DNA from: Oscillospiraceae bacterium
GTDB lineage: Bacteria > Bacillota > Clostridia > Oscillospirales > Ruminococcaceae
DNA: 64,000 bases
Assembly (NCBI GenBank): GCA_017550285.1
Contig: JAFZPP010000040.1
Coordinates: 62,001 to 126,000, forward strand
Direction: 5' to 3'
Part shown: positions 45,145 to 54,268 of the stretch, piece after piece
How the letters are laid out: every line of letters starts with the position of its first letter
Position numbering within the stretch: the stretch's first letter is position 1
Made by a program: the position numbers and the translations under genes
Notes under the pieces: model-generated
What the model saw: only the letters and a program-made list of their open reading frames with translations
Told to the model about the DNA's origin: nothing
Database searches by the model: none

Positions 45145-46197
45145 TCAGTTCAGCTCCCGTAAAATCTGAAGCGTATGGCGGATGCCTTCCTCCACGGTAA
45201 ACTGCCCCTTCCAGCCGAGCGCTTCGAGCTTCCGGCTGCTGAGCACCTGCTTGGCAATCGGGGTCATCTCAGCCTTTGCAGCTTCATCGGGATCGGCGAA
45301 GATGACCTTAGTACCGGTCTGCTTCGCAACTTCCTTTGCAAATCCTGCAATCGTTGTCCGTGATGCAGAATTTGCGATATTATAAGCATTGCAGCTTTCG
45401 CCGCAGGCAAGCACCGTCAGGATTGCAGATGCCGCATCCGCAAGATAGGTATAGGAGCGCATCTGATTGCCGGCGCTGTTGAGCACGATATCCTCACCGG
45501 CAAGACCCTTGTTGACAAACTGCGCATTTGCGCGGTTATCGGCTCTTGTCACGGTCGGACCGTAGGTGTGACTCGGACGGACAATCACCGTATCAATCGC
45601 ATACTGCTTCGTATAGGAAACGCAGAGCGTCTCGGCGGTGCGCTTGCCGTTCGGATAGCAGGAGCGAACGGATGTCGGATCAACATAGCCTGCATAGGAT
45701 TCCTCGAAGGATTCAAGGCTCAGATCGCCCTGACCGTACACCTCACCGGAGGAAATATAGAGCATGCGCTTCGTGCCGTGATCCTTGCCGTAGTCGAGCA
45801 GATATTTCGTGCCGAGGATATTGCTCAGCACCGTGCCGACCGGATCGCTGTTGAACGCTGCCGGAAATGCAGGGCTTGCCGCATGAATGATATAATCAAA
45901 GGCTTCTTCAAAATCCGGCGCCTGATTGACATTGTGCTCGATAAAATGCAGCTTGTCGGATTCAGCACCGGCATATCTCGCCGCAAGGCGCTCCGCACTC
46001 AAATCCATTGCATAAACGGTGATATCCGCGTTCATATGGCGGTTTGCATAGAGCAGCATATCCGCCATAAAGGAGCCGATCAGTCCGGAACCGCCAGCGA
46101 TCAGCACAGACGAACCGAAGAGCTTTTCGAGCCCGACCGTCGCTTTGACAGCGATTGCAATATCCTGTTGATAGCTTTCACTCTGATAGAAATTCAT
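45145..46197 (-). CDS. NAD-dependent sugar epimerase/dehydratase (SDR)
   Basis: 350-aa extended SDR enzyme. GGSGLIGSFMAD (NAD site), YISSGEVYG and YPNGKRTAE (Tyr-x-x-x-Lys) are intact. The general sequence is near UDP-glucuronate decarboxylase and RmlB-type enzymes. It begins 5 bp after the TarI-like cytidylyltransferase gene, so it may act on that enzyme's CDP product, or be the missing reductase of a polyol-phosphate pathway. Substrate undetermined. Confidence 0.85.
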   Translation of the reverse strand: MNFYQSESYQQDIAIAVKATVGLEKLFGSSVLIAGGSGLIGSFMADMLLYANRHMNADITVYAMDLSAERLAARYAGAESDKLHFIEHNVNQAPDFEEAFDYIIHAASPAFPAAFNSDPVGTVLSNILGTKYLLDYGKDHGTKRMLYISSGEVYGQGDLSLESFEESYAGYVDPTSVRSCYPNGKRTAETLCVSYTKQYAIDTVIVRPSHTYGPTVTRADNRANAQFVNKGLAGEDIVLNSAGNQMRSYTYLADAASAILTVLACGESCNAYNIANSASRTTIAGFAKEVAKQTGTKVIFADPDEAAKAEMTPIAKQVLSSRKLEALGWKGQFTVEEGIRHTLQILRELN

Positions 46198-46202
46198 CGC
46201 AT

Positions 46203-46919
46203 TCAGTCCTTTAACCAGTCAGATCTCTTTGCCTTGAGCAGTGCCTTGAAGATATCAATATCCTCAACGGTCGTCAGCTTGATATTCTTCTCAGAGCCGG
46301 CGGAGAAGTAAACCTGCTCGCCCATCTCGATCATCAGCGTGCAGGAGGCAACGGAATTCGTAATGCCTGCTTCCAGCGCACGGCGGTGCAGATCGCAGAT
46401 TTTGCCGATTGTAAAGCCCTGCGGCGTCTGAGTGCGCTTGAGATTGTCACGCGGATAGCTGCCGGTCGAGACAACACCGTCCTCGGTCTGCATCATCGCC
46501 TCCGCGCAGGGAATGACAGTAATGGCATTGCCGAATTTCTTGGTTTTGCTGATACAGTCGGAAATGATCTCCGCAGAAACCATGGGACGGATTGCATCGT
46601 GAATCAGAACAACGTCGTCCGCAGCAAAATGCTTTTCCAGCTCATAGACGCCGTTGCGGATCGAATCCTGACCGTTCTTGCCGCCCTGTACGACATATTG
46701 CAGCTTCGTGATATTGAACTGCTTTGCATATGCCCACAGAACCTGCTCCCAGCCCTCAATGCAGACCACGGCGATTGCATCAATCTCCGGATGATTCTGG
46801 AACGCCTCGAGCGTATAGACAATCACAGGACGCTCATGCACCGTGATAAACTGCTTCGGGATATCCTGATGCATTCTGTTGCCGGAGCCGCCTGCAATAA
46901 TCAAACCAATATTTGCCAT
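46203..46919 (-). CDS. IspD/TarI-family cytidylyltransferase
   Basis: 238-aa nucleotidyltransferase. N-terminal GGSGNRMHQDIPKQF, HDAIRPMV and the KRTQTPQGF motif mark the IspD/TarI family; in a polysaccharide operon the TarI reading (CTP plus ribitol-5-phosphate or a like polyol phosphate giving the CDP form) is far more likely than isoprenoid synthesis. Start MANIGLII at 46919. No TarJ-type zinc dehydrogenase is adjacent; an SDR enzyme follows instead. Confidence 0.88.
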   Translation of the reverse strand: MANIGLIIAGGSGNRMHQDIPKQFITVHERPVIVYTLEAFQNHPEIDAIAVVCIEGWEQVLWAYAKQFNITKLQYVVQGGKNGQDSIRNGVYELEKHFAADDVVLIHDAIRPMVSAEIISDCISKTKKFGNAITVIPCAEAMMQTEDGVVSTGSYPRDNLKRTQTPQGFTIGKICDLHRRALEAGITNSVASCTLMIEMGEQVYFSAGSEKNIKLTTVEDIDIFKALLKAKRSDWLKD

Positions 46920-46942
46920 TTCCTCATTTTCCTCCGTTCGCC

Positions 46943-47869
46943 TTAGAAGTAATTTGTCATGATCATCACCGCAAACATGCATTTTTCCTTGACGGATCTT
47001 CTGCTGTATTTGCGGTACATGCCGATCAGTCTGCATTTTGCAGCAAACGATTTCTCAGATTTCACCAGTAATTTCAGAACCTCCGCAAAATCCGGATTGA
47101 CCTCGTCACTGTGCGTCCGCAGAATATACTGCGCCATTTCGCGGATAATATGCGGTCTGTCTTTGTCAAAAAGCCGCTTCACGCCGCGCCATACATTCCG
47201 CTCGACGGCACCGGCGACATTGTTTCCGTGCTGCCGGTAGAGTATGGTCTCCGCATCATCATAGATGATCGGATATTTCGCGGAAAGGCACATGCGGTAA
47301 ATATAATTGTCATGCAGGAAGGGATGCTCATAGAACGCATCGTCCGCGAGCTGCTCCACGAGACTGCGCGTCATGCACATCGTACAGCCAAAGACATTGC
47401 TGCGGTCAAAGAAATCCCAGAAGCTGCCGGTCCGGAAGATTTTATCCTCTCTGGGCAGCGGATTCAGGCTGCCGTCCACGAGCTTCTTTTTGGAGTAATA
47501 GAGCGCCGGACGGTCCTTGCGCTTATACAGCTTTTTCACTGCGCGGCAGCATTTCTCCGGCAGCCAGAAATCATCCTGATCGCAGAAGAAGAAGTAATCA
47601 ATCTCCGGAAACATTTTGCCGGCATGATGCAGCAGGAACGAAAAGCCCTTTGCAACACCGAAATTCTGCCCGAATGCCTCCTCAAGAATGACGATCTGCG
47701 GATATTTTGCGGCATAGTCCCGCAGAATCTCCGGTGTGCTGTCCTTTGAGCCGTCATCGTGCACCAGCACCAGCACCTCAACATTCTTTTGCTCCAGCAA
47801 AGATTTGAGCTGCTCATCAATGTATTTCTCACCGTTATAGGTTGAGAGCAGAATACATACCTTTTCCAT
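46943..47869 (-). CDS. Family 2 glycosyltransferase, rhamnosyltransferase-like
   Basis: 308-aa GT-A glycosyltransferase with LLSTYNGEKYIDEQ, VHDDGSKDST and FFFCDQDDFWLPEK, the last being the DxD-type metal and donor site common in rhamnosyltransferases. dTDP-rhamnose from the rfb genes is a reasonable donor. It lies 23 bp upstream of the TarI-like gene and 11 bp after licD. Confidence 0.91.
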   Translation of the reverse strand: MEKVCILLSTYNGEKYIDEQLKSLLEQKNVEVLVLVHDDGSKDSTPEILRDYAAKYPQIVILEEAFGQNFGVAKGFSFLLHHAGKMFPEIDYFFFCDQDDFWLPEKCCRAVKKLYKRKDRPALYYSKKKLVDGSLNPLPREDKIFRTGSFWDFFDRSNVFGCTMCMTRSLVEQLADDAFYEHPFLHDNYIYRMCLSAKYPIIYDDAETILYRQHGNNVAGAVERNVWRGVKRLFDKDRPHIIREMAQYILRTHSDEVNPDFAEVLKLLVKSEKSFAAKCRLIGMYRKYSRRSVKEKCMFAVMIMTNYF

Positions 47870-47880
47870 GCTCTAGTTCC

Positions 47881-48774
47881 TTAATCTTCTTTCTTTTTGC
47901 CCTTGACAAAATACTCTTTGCCGCGGTACTTGATAAACGGTGTATCCAGATCCATGAACAGAATCTTGTGCTCCGGATGACGGTCCTTCTCAGGCGGCAG
48001 CTCCATATAATTGCCGTAGCGCTGCTTGAGATAGCCCTTTGCGCCAATCGGAATCGGCATCACGGTATCCTCAAACGGAACCCATACTGCCTTATCAAAC
48101 CACTTCTTCGGGAAATTCCATTTGATATACGGGAACATGGAAAATTCCTTGACAAACTTTGCATCTTCATAATGCTTGTCCGGAATGGAAGCGAGCTTTT
48201 CCAGATTGCTCCAGATGAAGTATCTGGAGGAATCGGACTTGAAGATACCCAGAAGAACCTTCGAGCAGGTGTAAATCAGCTTGCTCTGACGGTTCGGCAC
48301 TCTGCTCGCCTTGAAGAGCGAAGTACCGGCTGCACATGCAAGCTGAAACATTCTGCCGACAGAGGTCTTTGCGGAAGCATGAAAGCATCCCACATCAATG
48401 CTGACGCCCTGATGACCGTCAGTCTCATAGGAAGATGTGGTGATAAAGGTCGTTTCATTATCCTGAATAGACGAAGACAGCCGATGATCATTATACTCCT
48501 TGCAGGTATAGCACAAAGAGTATTTCTTAGTATCGGCTTTCTCATTCCAAATTTTAAGCAGCTTGCAATAATCCGGATACGGCATCTCCATGTCGATATC
48601 ATCATCCCACGGAATAAATCCCTTATGGCGAACCGCACCAAGCAATGAACCTGCATACAGATAGACCCTCAAATTGTTTTCCTTGCAGAATTCCACAAGA
48701 TACTTTGCAATTTCAAGGTTCTTTTTCTGGAGCTCCTTGAGCTCGCTGTCAGTCAGCTTTTTCAGCTCTCTCAT
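47881..48774 (-). CDS. licD: LicD-family phosphotransferase
   Basis: 297-aa LicD protein. The family core AGSLLGAVRHKGFIPWDDDIDM (residues about 42-62) with the acidic metal cluster WDDDID is intact. LicD enzymes move phosphocholine, or another phospho-alcohol, from a CDP donor to sugars of teichoic acid or capsule. In this window it is the natural last step for donors made by the LicC/LicA fusion (25.9 kb) or the PEP mutase fusion (21.7 kb). The symbol is used for the family; the actual head group is unknown. Confidence 0.92.
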   Translation of the reverse strand: MRELKKLTDSELKELQKKNLEIAKYLVEFCKENNLRVYLYAGSLLGAVRHKGFIPWDDDIDMEMPYPDYCKLLKIWNEKADTKKYSLCYTCKEYNDHRLSSSIQDNETTFITTSSYETDGHQGVSIDVGCFHASAKTSVGRMFQLACAAGTSLFKASRVPNRQSKLIYTCSKVLLGIFKSDSSRYFIWSNLEKLASIPDKHYEDAKFVKEFSMFPYIKWNFPKKWFDKAVWVPFEDTVMPIPIGAKGYLKQRYGNYMELPPEKDRHPEHKILFMDLDTPFIKYRGKEYFVKGKKKED

Positions 48775-48834
48775 TGTATACCCTACCTCCGTATTTTCAG
48801 CATGCTCTGCTTCCGACAGAGCGTTTATCCAGAA

Positions 48835-49896
48835 TCAGTTTGCTCTGTACTCGGGGAAATAGCCTGTATCCGATACAGCACCTTCTTCGGCTCTCATCTG
48901 CTTTAACTGCTGATAAGTCTCCTCAGCAAAGATGACTTTTCCGATGCAGAAGGTATAAGAAGCATCTCCTCTGTAGAAGGAGCGCTTGAATTTGAACAGG
49001 CTGTCCTCGCCGGAACCGACACCGCCGCCGAGATGCAGCGTTTTGCAGCCATTTGCGCTGCCCCAGAGCGCTGCCTTATACAGAAGAAGATTCGTCGGTG
49101 CAAGGCTTGCGTATTCGCGGAGTGAACCGGAAAGATGATAGTTCAGTCTGCCGTTTGCAGCGAGCATGATCGAAGCCGCAATGACCGTATCATCCGGCAG
49201 GACGGCGTAGAAGACCTGTGCCTGCTCCGGCATATCGTTCAGAATGCTCTGATAGAATTCCGGCGCGAAATAGTAATAATCCTTCGCGTTGTCCTTATCC
49301 ATTGTGGAATTGTAAATGACGCGGAATTTCTCGTAAATCTCGGGATATCTGCCGTTATAGATCCGGATGCCGTTTTTCTCAGCCTTGCGGATCATATTGC
49401 GGTTTTTGCTGATGATATTCGCCCAGATCACCTCCGGCGATGCAAGGTCCATAGCAATCGTATTGCCGAGGCTGATGACATTGTAAAACGCCTTGTTCTG
49501 CTCGTCGTTTTCCAGCACCGGATGATAGCGGACAAATTCGCAGACAACTGCATGCTTCTGACACCATGTCCGGTATGCAGCAAACAGCGCCTCGGTCTCC
49601 GTCCCCTCAATCAGCCAGCCGCCGTAGCCGTAGGGCGTCGCAAAGTCAAAATACGTTTCCTTTTCAAGCTTTCCCTGAAAATGCGGATCATCGGCAATAT
49701 CGCGCTTCATGACAACATTGATCGCGCGTGTCTTGGGCGTATTCTTGTCCTCATAATAGAAAAGAAGCGCCTGACCGTCACCGTGCAGCTCAAAGGCCTT
49801 CACATACCCACTCATATAATAGATATCGTAATTGCCGAAGGATGAAACGATCTTGTCCCATTCTTCACTTTGCTCCGTCGTAAAAACTGTCAGCAT
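48835..49896 (-). CDS. FemAB/GNAT-fold acyl- or aminoacyl-transferase
   Basis: 353-aa protein with the double-GNAT layout of FemAB/FemX relatives: FATPYGYGGW in the first half and a second acetyltransferase-like half with NRNMIRKAEKNG, YHLSGSLREYASLAPTNLLLYKAALW and LHLGGGVG. FemX proteins add amino acids to lipid II from tRNA; relatives in capsule loci probably aminoacylate or acylate glycans. Start MLTVFTTE at 49896 (GGAGCG upstream). A 107-bp gap separates it from the epimerase upstream. Confidence 0.82.
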   Translation of the reverse strand: MLTVFTTEQSEEWDKIVSSFGNYDIYYMSGYVKAFELHGDGQALLFYYEDKNTPKTRAINVVMKRDIADDPHFQGKLEKETYFDFATPYGYGGWLIEGTETEALFAAYRTWCQKHAVVCEFVRYHPVLENDEQNKAFYNVISLGNTIAMDLASPEVIWANIISKNRNMIRKAEKNGIRIYNGRYPEIYEKFRVIYNSTMDKDNAKDYYYFAPEFYQSILNDMPEQAQVFYAVLPDDTVIAASIMLAANGRLNYHLSGSLREYASLAPTNLLLYKAALWGSANGCKTLHLGGGVGSGEDSLFKFKRSFYRGDASYTFCIGKVIFAEETYQQLKQMRAEEGAVSDTGYFPEYRAN

Positions 49897-50002
49897 AAGC
49901 GCTCCTTTATCTATACAAAACTTATCATACAAGACGCATAGACCAAGCCGGATTTCCGCGAATTTATGCGAAAAAGCGGCTGATCTATGCACCTTTCACT
50001 GA

Positions 50003-51001
50003 TTATTCGCCTCTGAGGGACTTAAAGCGGTCGAACTGCTCCTCGTACTTATAGTCCTCAAACAGCTTGTGTACATCGTAAACGGGCTCATAGCCGAGCT
50101 CTTCCTTGGCGTTCGTGATATCCATGAGGAATCCGCCGCCGCTCTTGCCCGGATGATACTCGATGGTCGAAGGCTTATCCTTCGGCGAGAAGACGTCGAT
50201 GATTGCCTGACACTGCTCCTCGAGCGTGACCGGAATACCGGTACCGACATTGTAGATGCCGTGGTCACGGTTTGCGATGACAGCCTTGCAGATCATCTGT
50301 GCGCAGTCATAGACATGCACCATATCCTTTGCGTAGTTCGGATCGCCCCAGAGCTCCAGCGGCTCGCTGTTCTTTGCGCGCTCGATCTGTCTGTAGAGCG
50401 GTCTCATGGTCTTGACGCCGTTCGGATAGTAATATTTGAAGGTGCTGTATTCGTAAATGGTCGGGAAGCGGAAGACAAAATACTTGAGACCGTACTCCTC
50501 GAAGTAGTGCTTGAGCATCTCGATTGCAGTATTCTTGGAGATGACATACATTGCGTGGTCGCCGGTGTAGCTGAAATTCGGAGCGTCATACGGCTTGATC
50601 ACGTAATTCGGGTCAGCCTGCGAATACAGGGAGACATCGAAAACGGTCTGGCTGAACATGATTCTGTCCGCCTTGACCTTTCTGCAATACTCGAGCACGT
50701 TGTAAGTGCCCATGATATTCGTTCTCAGATAAGCCTCGCCGCTGTAATCGGACATATAGGAAGGAATCGTAGCAGCAAGCAGAATGACAGCATAGACATC
50801 CTCCTGCGGCAGACGGTCGAAGTCCTCCTTGTTCATCATATCAACCTGAACGAACTCCACACCGAACTGATTGAAAACATCTGTGTTGCGGCGGCCGGAT
50901 GCGATCACCTGATACTCGGAATCCTTGAAAAATTCCGAAGCATACTTGGTCACATACGAACCGACATTGCCTGTTGCGCCGAAAATAATTACCTTCTTCA
51001 T
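50003..51001 (-). CDS. NAD-dependent epimerase/dehydratase
   Basis: 332-aa extended SDR enzyme with the nucleotide-binding GATGNVGSYV and a Tyr-x-x-x-Lys at MYVISKNTA. It overlaps the priming transferase gene by 4 bp (ATGA), so it probably makes or modifies the nucleotide sugar used for the first step. Together with the aminotransferase at 52.8 kb it could build a 4-amino-4,6-dideoxy UDP-sugar, but a separate 4,6-dehydratase for UDP-GlcNAc is not clearly seen. Confidence 0.87.
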   Translation of the reverse strand: MKKVIIFGATGNVGSYVTKYASEFFKDSEYQVIASGRRNTDVFNQFGVEFVQVDMMNKEDFDRLPQEDVYAVILLAATIPSYMSDYSGEAYLRTNIMGTYNVLEYCRKVKADRIMFSQTVFDVSLYSQADPNYVIKPYDAPNFSYTGDHAMYVISKNTAIEMLKHYFEEYGLKYFVFRFPTIYEYSTFKYYYPNGVKTMRPLYRQIERAKNSEPLELWGDPNYAKDMVHVYDCAQMICKAVIANRDHGIYNVGTGIPVTLEEQCQAIIDVFSPKDKPSTIEYHPGKSGGGFLMDITNAKEELGYEPVYDVHKLFEDYKYEEQFDRFKSLRGE

Positions 51002-51717
51002 TTCTTAACACTCCTTTTTTTCATATGAGCACGCTCCACGTTCAGAGCCGTCGGCTTCTCGGCACCCTGACCGATATCCGAATGGTCAATGACAGTTTTG
51101 ATTGTATCAAAGAACAGCTTGACATCGCCTGCGAACGTGATCTTATTGACATACTTCAAATCGTACTTGAACTTTTCTTCCCACGAGATGCTGTTGCGTC
51201 CGTTGACCTGTGCAAGACCGGTCAGACCCGGGCGGACATCATGTCTGTGCATCTCCTCCTCGGTGTAATACGGCAGATAAATGACAGCGAGCGGACGCGG
51301 TCCGATGAATGCCATATCGCCCTTGAGGACATTAAATAGCTCCGGCAGCTCGTCGATGCTGAATTTCCGGATGAAATTGCCGAACCATGTCATGCGCTCT
51401 TCATCCGAGCTGACGTATCCCTCGCCCTTTTCCTTGATGATTTTCAGGCGCTCCGCATCGGTCAGCTTTCTGCCGTTGCGGTCGGTCGCATCCTTCATTG
51501 AGCGAAATTTGTACATCGTAAAGATTTTGCCGTGCAGTCCGGGACGCTGCTGCTTGAAGATTACCGGCGAGCCCATGGTCAGCTTGATGATCGCCGCCGT
51601 AAACAGAAGCAGCGGACTCAGAATGATGATGCCGAACAATGCGCCGAGAAAGCCAAGCGGTCGCTTGAAAAACATTTCATAAGGACCGTAGGGACGGTGC
51701 TTTTTCCTTTTTGCCAT
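50998..51717 (-). CDS. Priming sugar-phosphate transferase (WcaJ/PglC type)
   Basis: 239-aa polyprenol-phosphate sugar-1-phosphate transferase. An N-terminal membrane helix (FLGALFGIIILSPLLLFTAA), then the catalytic region VIFKQQRPGLHGK, FRSMKDA, FSIDELPELFNVLKGDMAFIGPRPL and RPGLTGLAQVNGR, all standard for the family. It loads the first sugar onto undecaprenyl phosphate to start the repeat unit. The ATG at 51717 (AAAGGAG 7 bp upstream) is preferred over the TTG at 51723. It overlaps the stop of the gene upstream region. Confidence 0.95.
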   Translation of the reverse strand: MAKRKKHRPYGPYEMFFKRPLGFLGALFGIIILSPLLLFTAAIIKLTMGSPVIFKQQRPGLHGKIFTMYKFRSMKDATDRNGRKLTDAERLKIIKEKGEGYVSSDEERMTWFGNFIRKFSIDELPELFNVLKGDMAFIGPRPLAVIYLPYYTEEEMHRHDVRPGLTGLAQVNGRNSISWEEKFKYDLKYVNKITFAGDVKLFFDTIKTVIDHSDIGQGAEKPTALNVERAHMKKRSVKK

Positions 51718-51719
51718 AT

Positions 51720-52757
51720 TCAAGCTCCTTTATATGAAGTGATAAATGAAACGATTTCATCACAGATGCGCTGCATATCGGAGAGATCATACCGCTGGTC
51801 GCAGATGATGCTCAGCTCCGTATCATACAGCGTCTGTGTCTGCGGCGTCAGCCTGTGATATTCCGAGACAGGCCAGTGAACCGGACAGTAAATCTGTTTT
51901 CCGATCAAATGCTTCCGCAAAGCACTGCGAAGCGCCGGATCGAGAAAAACCGGCACAAACAGCGGACAGTCCCTTTCGCCGAGCGTCTGCACAAACGAAT
52001 ACTGCCCGAGCTTTTCCAGCAGAAATGCAGCATTCTCGCGGCGTTTTCTGCGGATCAGATCCGTATCAAGGCTTCTGATCGCGGAGATATCCCTTCCGGC
52101 AGCTCCGAAGAGCTCCGTATTTTCATCCAGCCATTCCTCGGCATAGCCGAAGAGCTTTAAGAATTTCTTGTCATTGCCTTCCGGATGCTCAATATACTTT
52201 TTCTTTTGCAGTATCGCAGCCTTGCGCGCAGCGATGTACGGATGCAGCTCATTGACGGGCTTTGCATCCGGCAGTATGCCGTCCTTGGCCCATGCATAGC
52301 CGCCGGACCAGATACCGGTCCATTTCCGCGTACTGCCGAAATAATAATCCGCATCCTCCGGAATACCGGAGAAAAACGCATGCGTCAGATCGCGGATCAC
52401 GATCCCGCGCAGCGCCGATGTATCCTGCTCTGTATGAAAGCCGAAATAATCGAGCACCAGCACAAGATCACAGTCTTCGGCTTCATGCAGCGACTGTACG
52501 AGTCTGCCGCTTTCATCGCGGTAAACCGGATAGAACCGGATATCGAGCCCGTGATCGGCAAACGGCTTGATCATCGAATCGCAGCACCACGACGGCAGTG
52601 CAGCCGTGCGGCAGGTACGCTTTGCAAGGATATCGCCGAGAATCGCGTTCAGTGCCGCTCTGCCCGAGAGATACCATTTTGTATCTGCGGGGAACAGCGC
52701 CGGATCGGGCTCTGCCTTCATCGGCAGCTCCCAGAATTCACTTCCGATTTCTATCAT
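51720..52757 (-). CDS. Divergent DegT-like PLP-dependent protein
   Basis: 345-aa protein with the fold pattern of DegT/DnrJ aminotransferases but low similarity to the sugar aminotransferases nearby. The Asp-His pair region IRDLTHAFFS and a Lys145 in FGSTRKWTGIWSGGYAW are in the places expected for PLP binding and Schiff base. Start MIEIGSEF at 52757. It lies between a classical DegT aminotransferase and the priming transferase. The substrate cannot be inferred. Confidence 0.75.
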   Translation of the reverse strand: MIEIGSEFWELPMKAEPDPALFPADTKWYLSGRAALNAILGDILAKRTCRTAALPSWCCDSMIKPFADHGLDIRFYPVYRDESGRLVQSLHEAEDCDLVLVLDYFGFHTEQDTSALRGIVIRDLTHAFFSGIPEDADYYFGSTRKWTGIWSGGYAWAKDGILPDAKPVNELHPYIAARKAAILQKKKYIEHPEGNDKKFLKLFGYAEEWLDENTELFGAAGRDISAIRSLDTDLIRRKRRENAAFLLEKLGQYSFVQTLGERDCPLFVPVFLDPALRSALRKHLIGKQIYCPVHWPVSEYHRLTPQTQTLYDTELSIICDQRYDLSDMQRICDEIVSFITSYKGA

Positions 52758-52794
52758 ACACACTCCACAGAAACCGGCGGATGCACCGGCAGAA

Positions 52795-54069
52795 TTATTC
52801 AAAGCAGCTTCGGATAATCTCAATGATGATATCCTGCTCCGCAGGCGTCATTTTGTTGTCGCTCGGCAGGCAGAGACCGCGCTCAAAGATATCCGCGCCG
52901 ACATCCACAGCCTCACCGCAGTCGATATACGCATTGGACTGACCTCTGCCGCTGCCGCTTGCCGTAACAAACGGATTCATTCTGTAGATCGGCTGCATAT
53001 GCATCGGCTTCCAGATCGGTCTGCCCTCTGCATTGTATTTTAACAGTGTTTCAAGAATTTCGGTCGGACATGTCTTGCCTTTTTCCGGAACATAGAGCGG
53101 CTGATTTTCGCCGCGCACCTGTCTGCACATCGCATCCCTGTCGATCAGCATGCAGGAGAGCCAGAAATTCGGCTCACTGTTCACCGCATCAAACGGATTC
53201 ATCGTAACCGGCAGACCCTTGAAGCCTTCCTTATAGCGCTCATAGATCGCTTTCTTCTGCGCGATATGTTCATTGAGGTAGGGCATCTGTCCGCGGACAA
53301 CGCCCGCAATCAGATTGGACATACGGTAGTTATATCCGATCTCCTCGTGCTGATACCACGGTGCATTCTCACGCGACTGCGTGGACCACTTGCGGATTTT
53401 GTCCGCCGCGTCCTTGGAGTCGGTTAGGAACATGCCGCCGGAGGAACCGGTGATGATCTTGTTTCCGTTGAAGCTGATCGCATTGAAATCGCCGAAGCCG
53501 CCGGTCTGCTTGCCTTTGTAGGTTGCGCCGAAGGATTCCGCCGCATCCTCGACAATCAGTGCGCCGTGCTTCCCGCAGATTGCGCGAATCTCATCAATCT
53601 TGCCGGGTGTTCCGTAGAGATGCGCAATCACAAGGAGTTTCACATCCGGATAGAGCTCGAAGGCTTTTTCGAGTGCCTTCGGATCCATATTCCATGTATC
53701 GCGTTCGGTATCAATAAAGACAGCCTCGCCGTCCTCATATGCAATCGGGTTGACGGTCGCATCAAAGGTCATATCAGAAGCGAAAACCTTATGCCCCTGC
53801 AAGGTACCGCAGTCGGGCTTTGCCTGCCCGTAGAGCTGCTCGCCGGCGAGCTTGACTGCCAGATGCAGCGAAGCCGTGCCGCATGAAAGTGCGACGGCGT
53901 ATTTTACACCGGCATACTCTGCAACGATGCGCTCCAGCTCATTGATATTCTCACCGGCTGTGGTGATCCAGTTTTTTGCGAACGCATCCTGCACCCATTT
54001 CAGTTCATCTCCGTGCATCGTCGGGGATGAAAGCCAAATCTTGTTTTCAAACGGTTGAAACCGGTCCAT
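52795..54069 (-). CDS. DegT/DnrJ-family sugar aminotransferase, PglE-like; first gene of the polysaccharide operon
   Basis: 424-aa PLP enzyme: SCGTASLHLAVK, EDAAESFGATYKGKQTG and the Schiff-base Lys204 in ISFNGNKIITGSSGG match nucleotide-sugar aminotransferases of the PglE/PseC kind, usually acting at C4 of a UDP-4-keto-6-deoxy-HexNAc. It would give the amino sugar loaded by the PglC-type transferase. It starts the 24.4-kb minus-strand operon, about 155 nt after the promoter at 54232-54260. Confidence 0.92.
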   Translation of the reverse strand: MDRFQPFENKIWLSSPTMHGDELKWVQDAFAKNWITTAGENINELERIVAEYAGVKYAVALSCGTASLHLAVKLAGEQLYGQAKPDCGTLQGHKVFASDMTFDATVNPIAYEDGEAVFIDTERDTWNMDPKALEKAFELYPDVKLLVIAHLYGTPGKIDEIRAICGKHGALIVEDAAESFGATYKGKQTGGFGDFNAISFNGNKIITGSSGGMFLTDSKDAADKIRKWSTQSRENAPWYQHEEIGYNYRMSNLIAGVVRGQMPYLNEHIAQKKAIYERYKEGFKGLPVTMNPFDAVNSEPNFWLSCMLIDRDAMCRQVRGENQPLYVPEKGKTCPTEILETLLKYNAEGRPIWKPMHMQPIYRMNPFVTASGSGRGQSNAYIDCGEAVDVGADIFERGLCLPSDNKMTPAEQDIIIEIIRSCFE

Positions 54070-54231
54070 CTAAATTCCTCCGAATTACTGACTGTATTTT
54101 TCAGTTTGATCCTGCGCAGCCACTGCGCCGGGAAGCATTCTGCATCCGGAGCGGCAGTCCCGTTTTCCCACGGCGGAAGAGCCGATTTCTGCAAGAGCGC
54201 AGACTTCCCCTAAAACTGTACACTATCTCAT

Positions 54232-54260
54232 ATTATAACACAGGAAAAGTCGTTTGTCAA
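54232..54260 (-). promoter_or_regulatory. Proximal consensus promoter of the polysaccharide operon
   Basis: Minus strand TTGACA (54260-54255), 17-bp spacer, TATAAT (54237-54232). Full sigma-A consensus. The leader to the first start codon is about 155 nt. Confidence 0.88.
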
Positions 54261-54268
54261 TACATAAC

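Noticed and set aside
46203-46919. IspD of the isoprenoid pathway
   Set aside because: The gene lies within a polysaccharide operon and no other MEP-pathway gene is near; TarI-like function is more likely.
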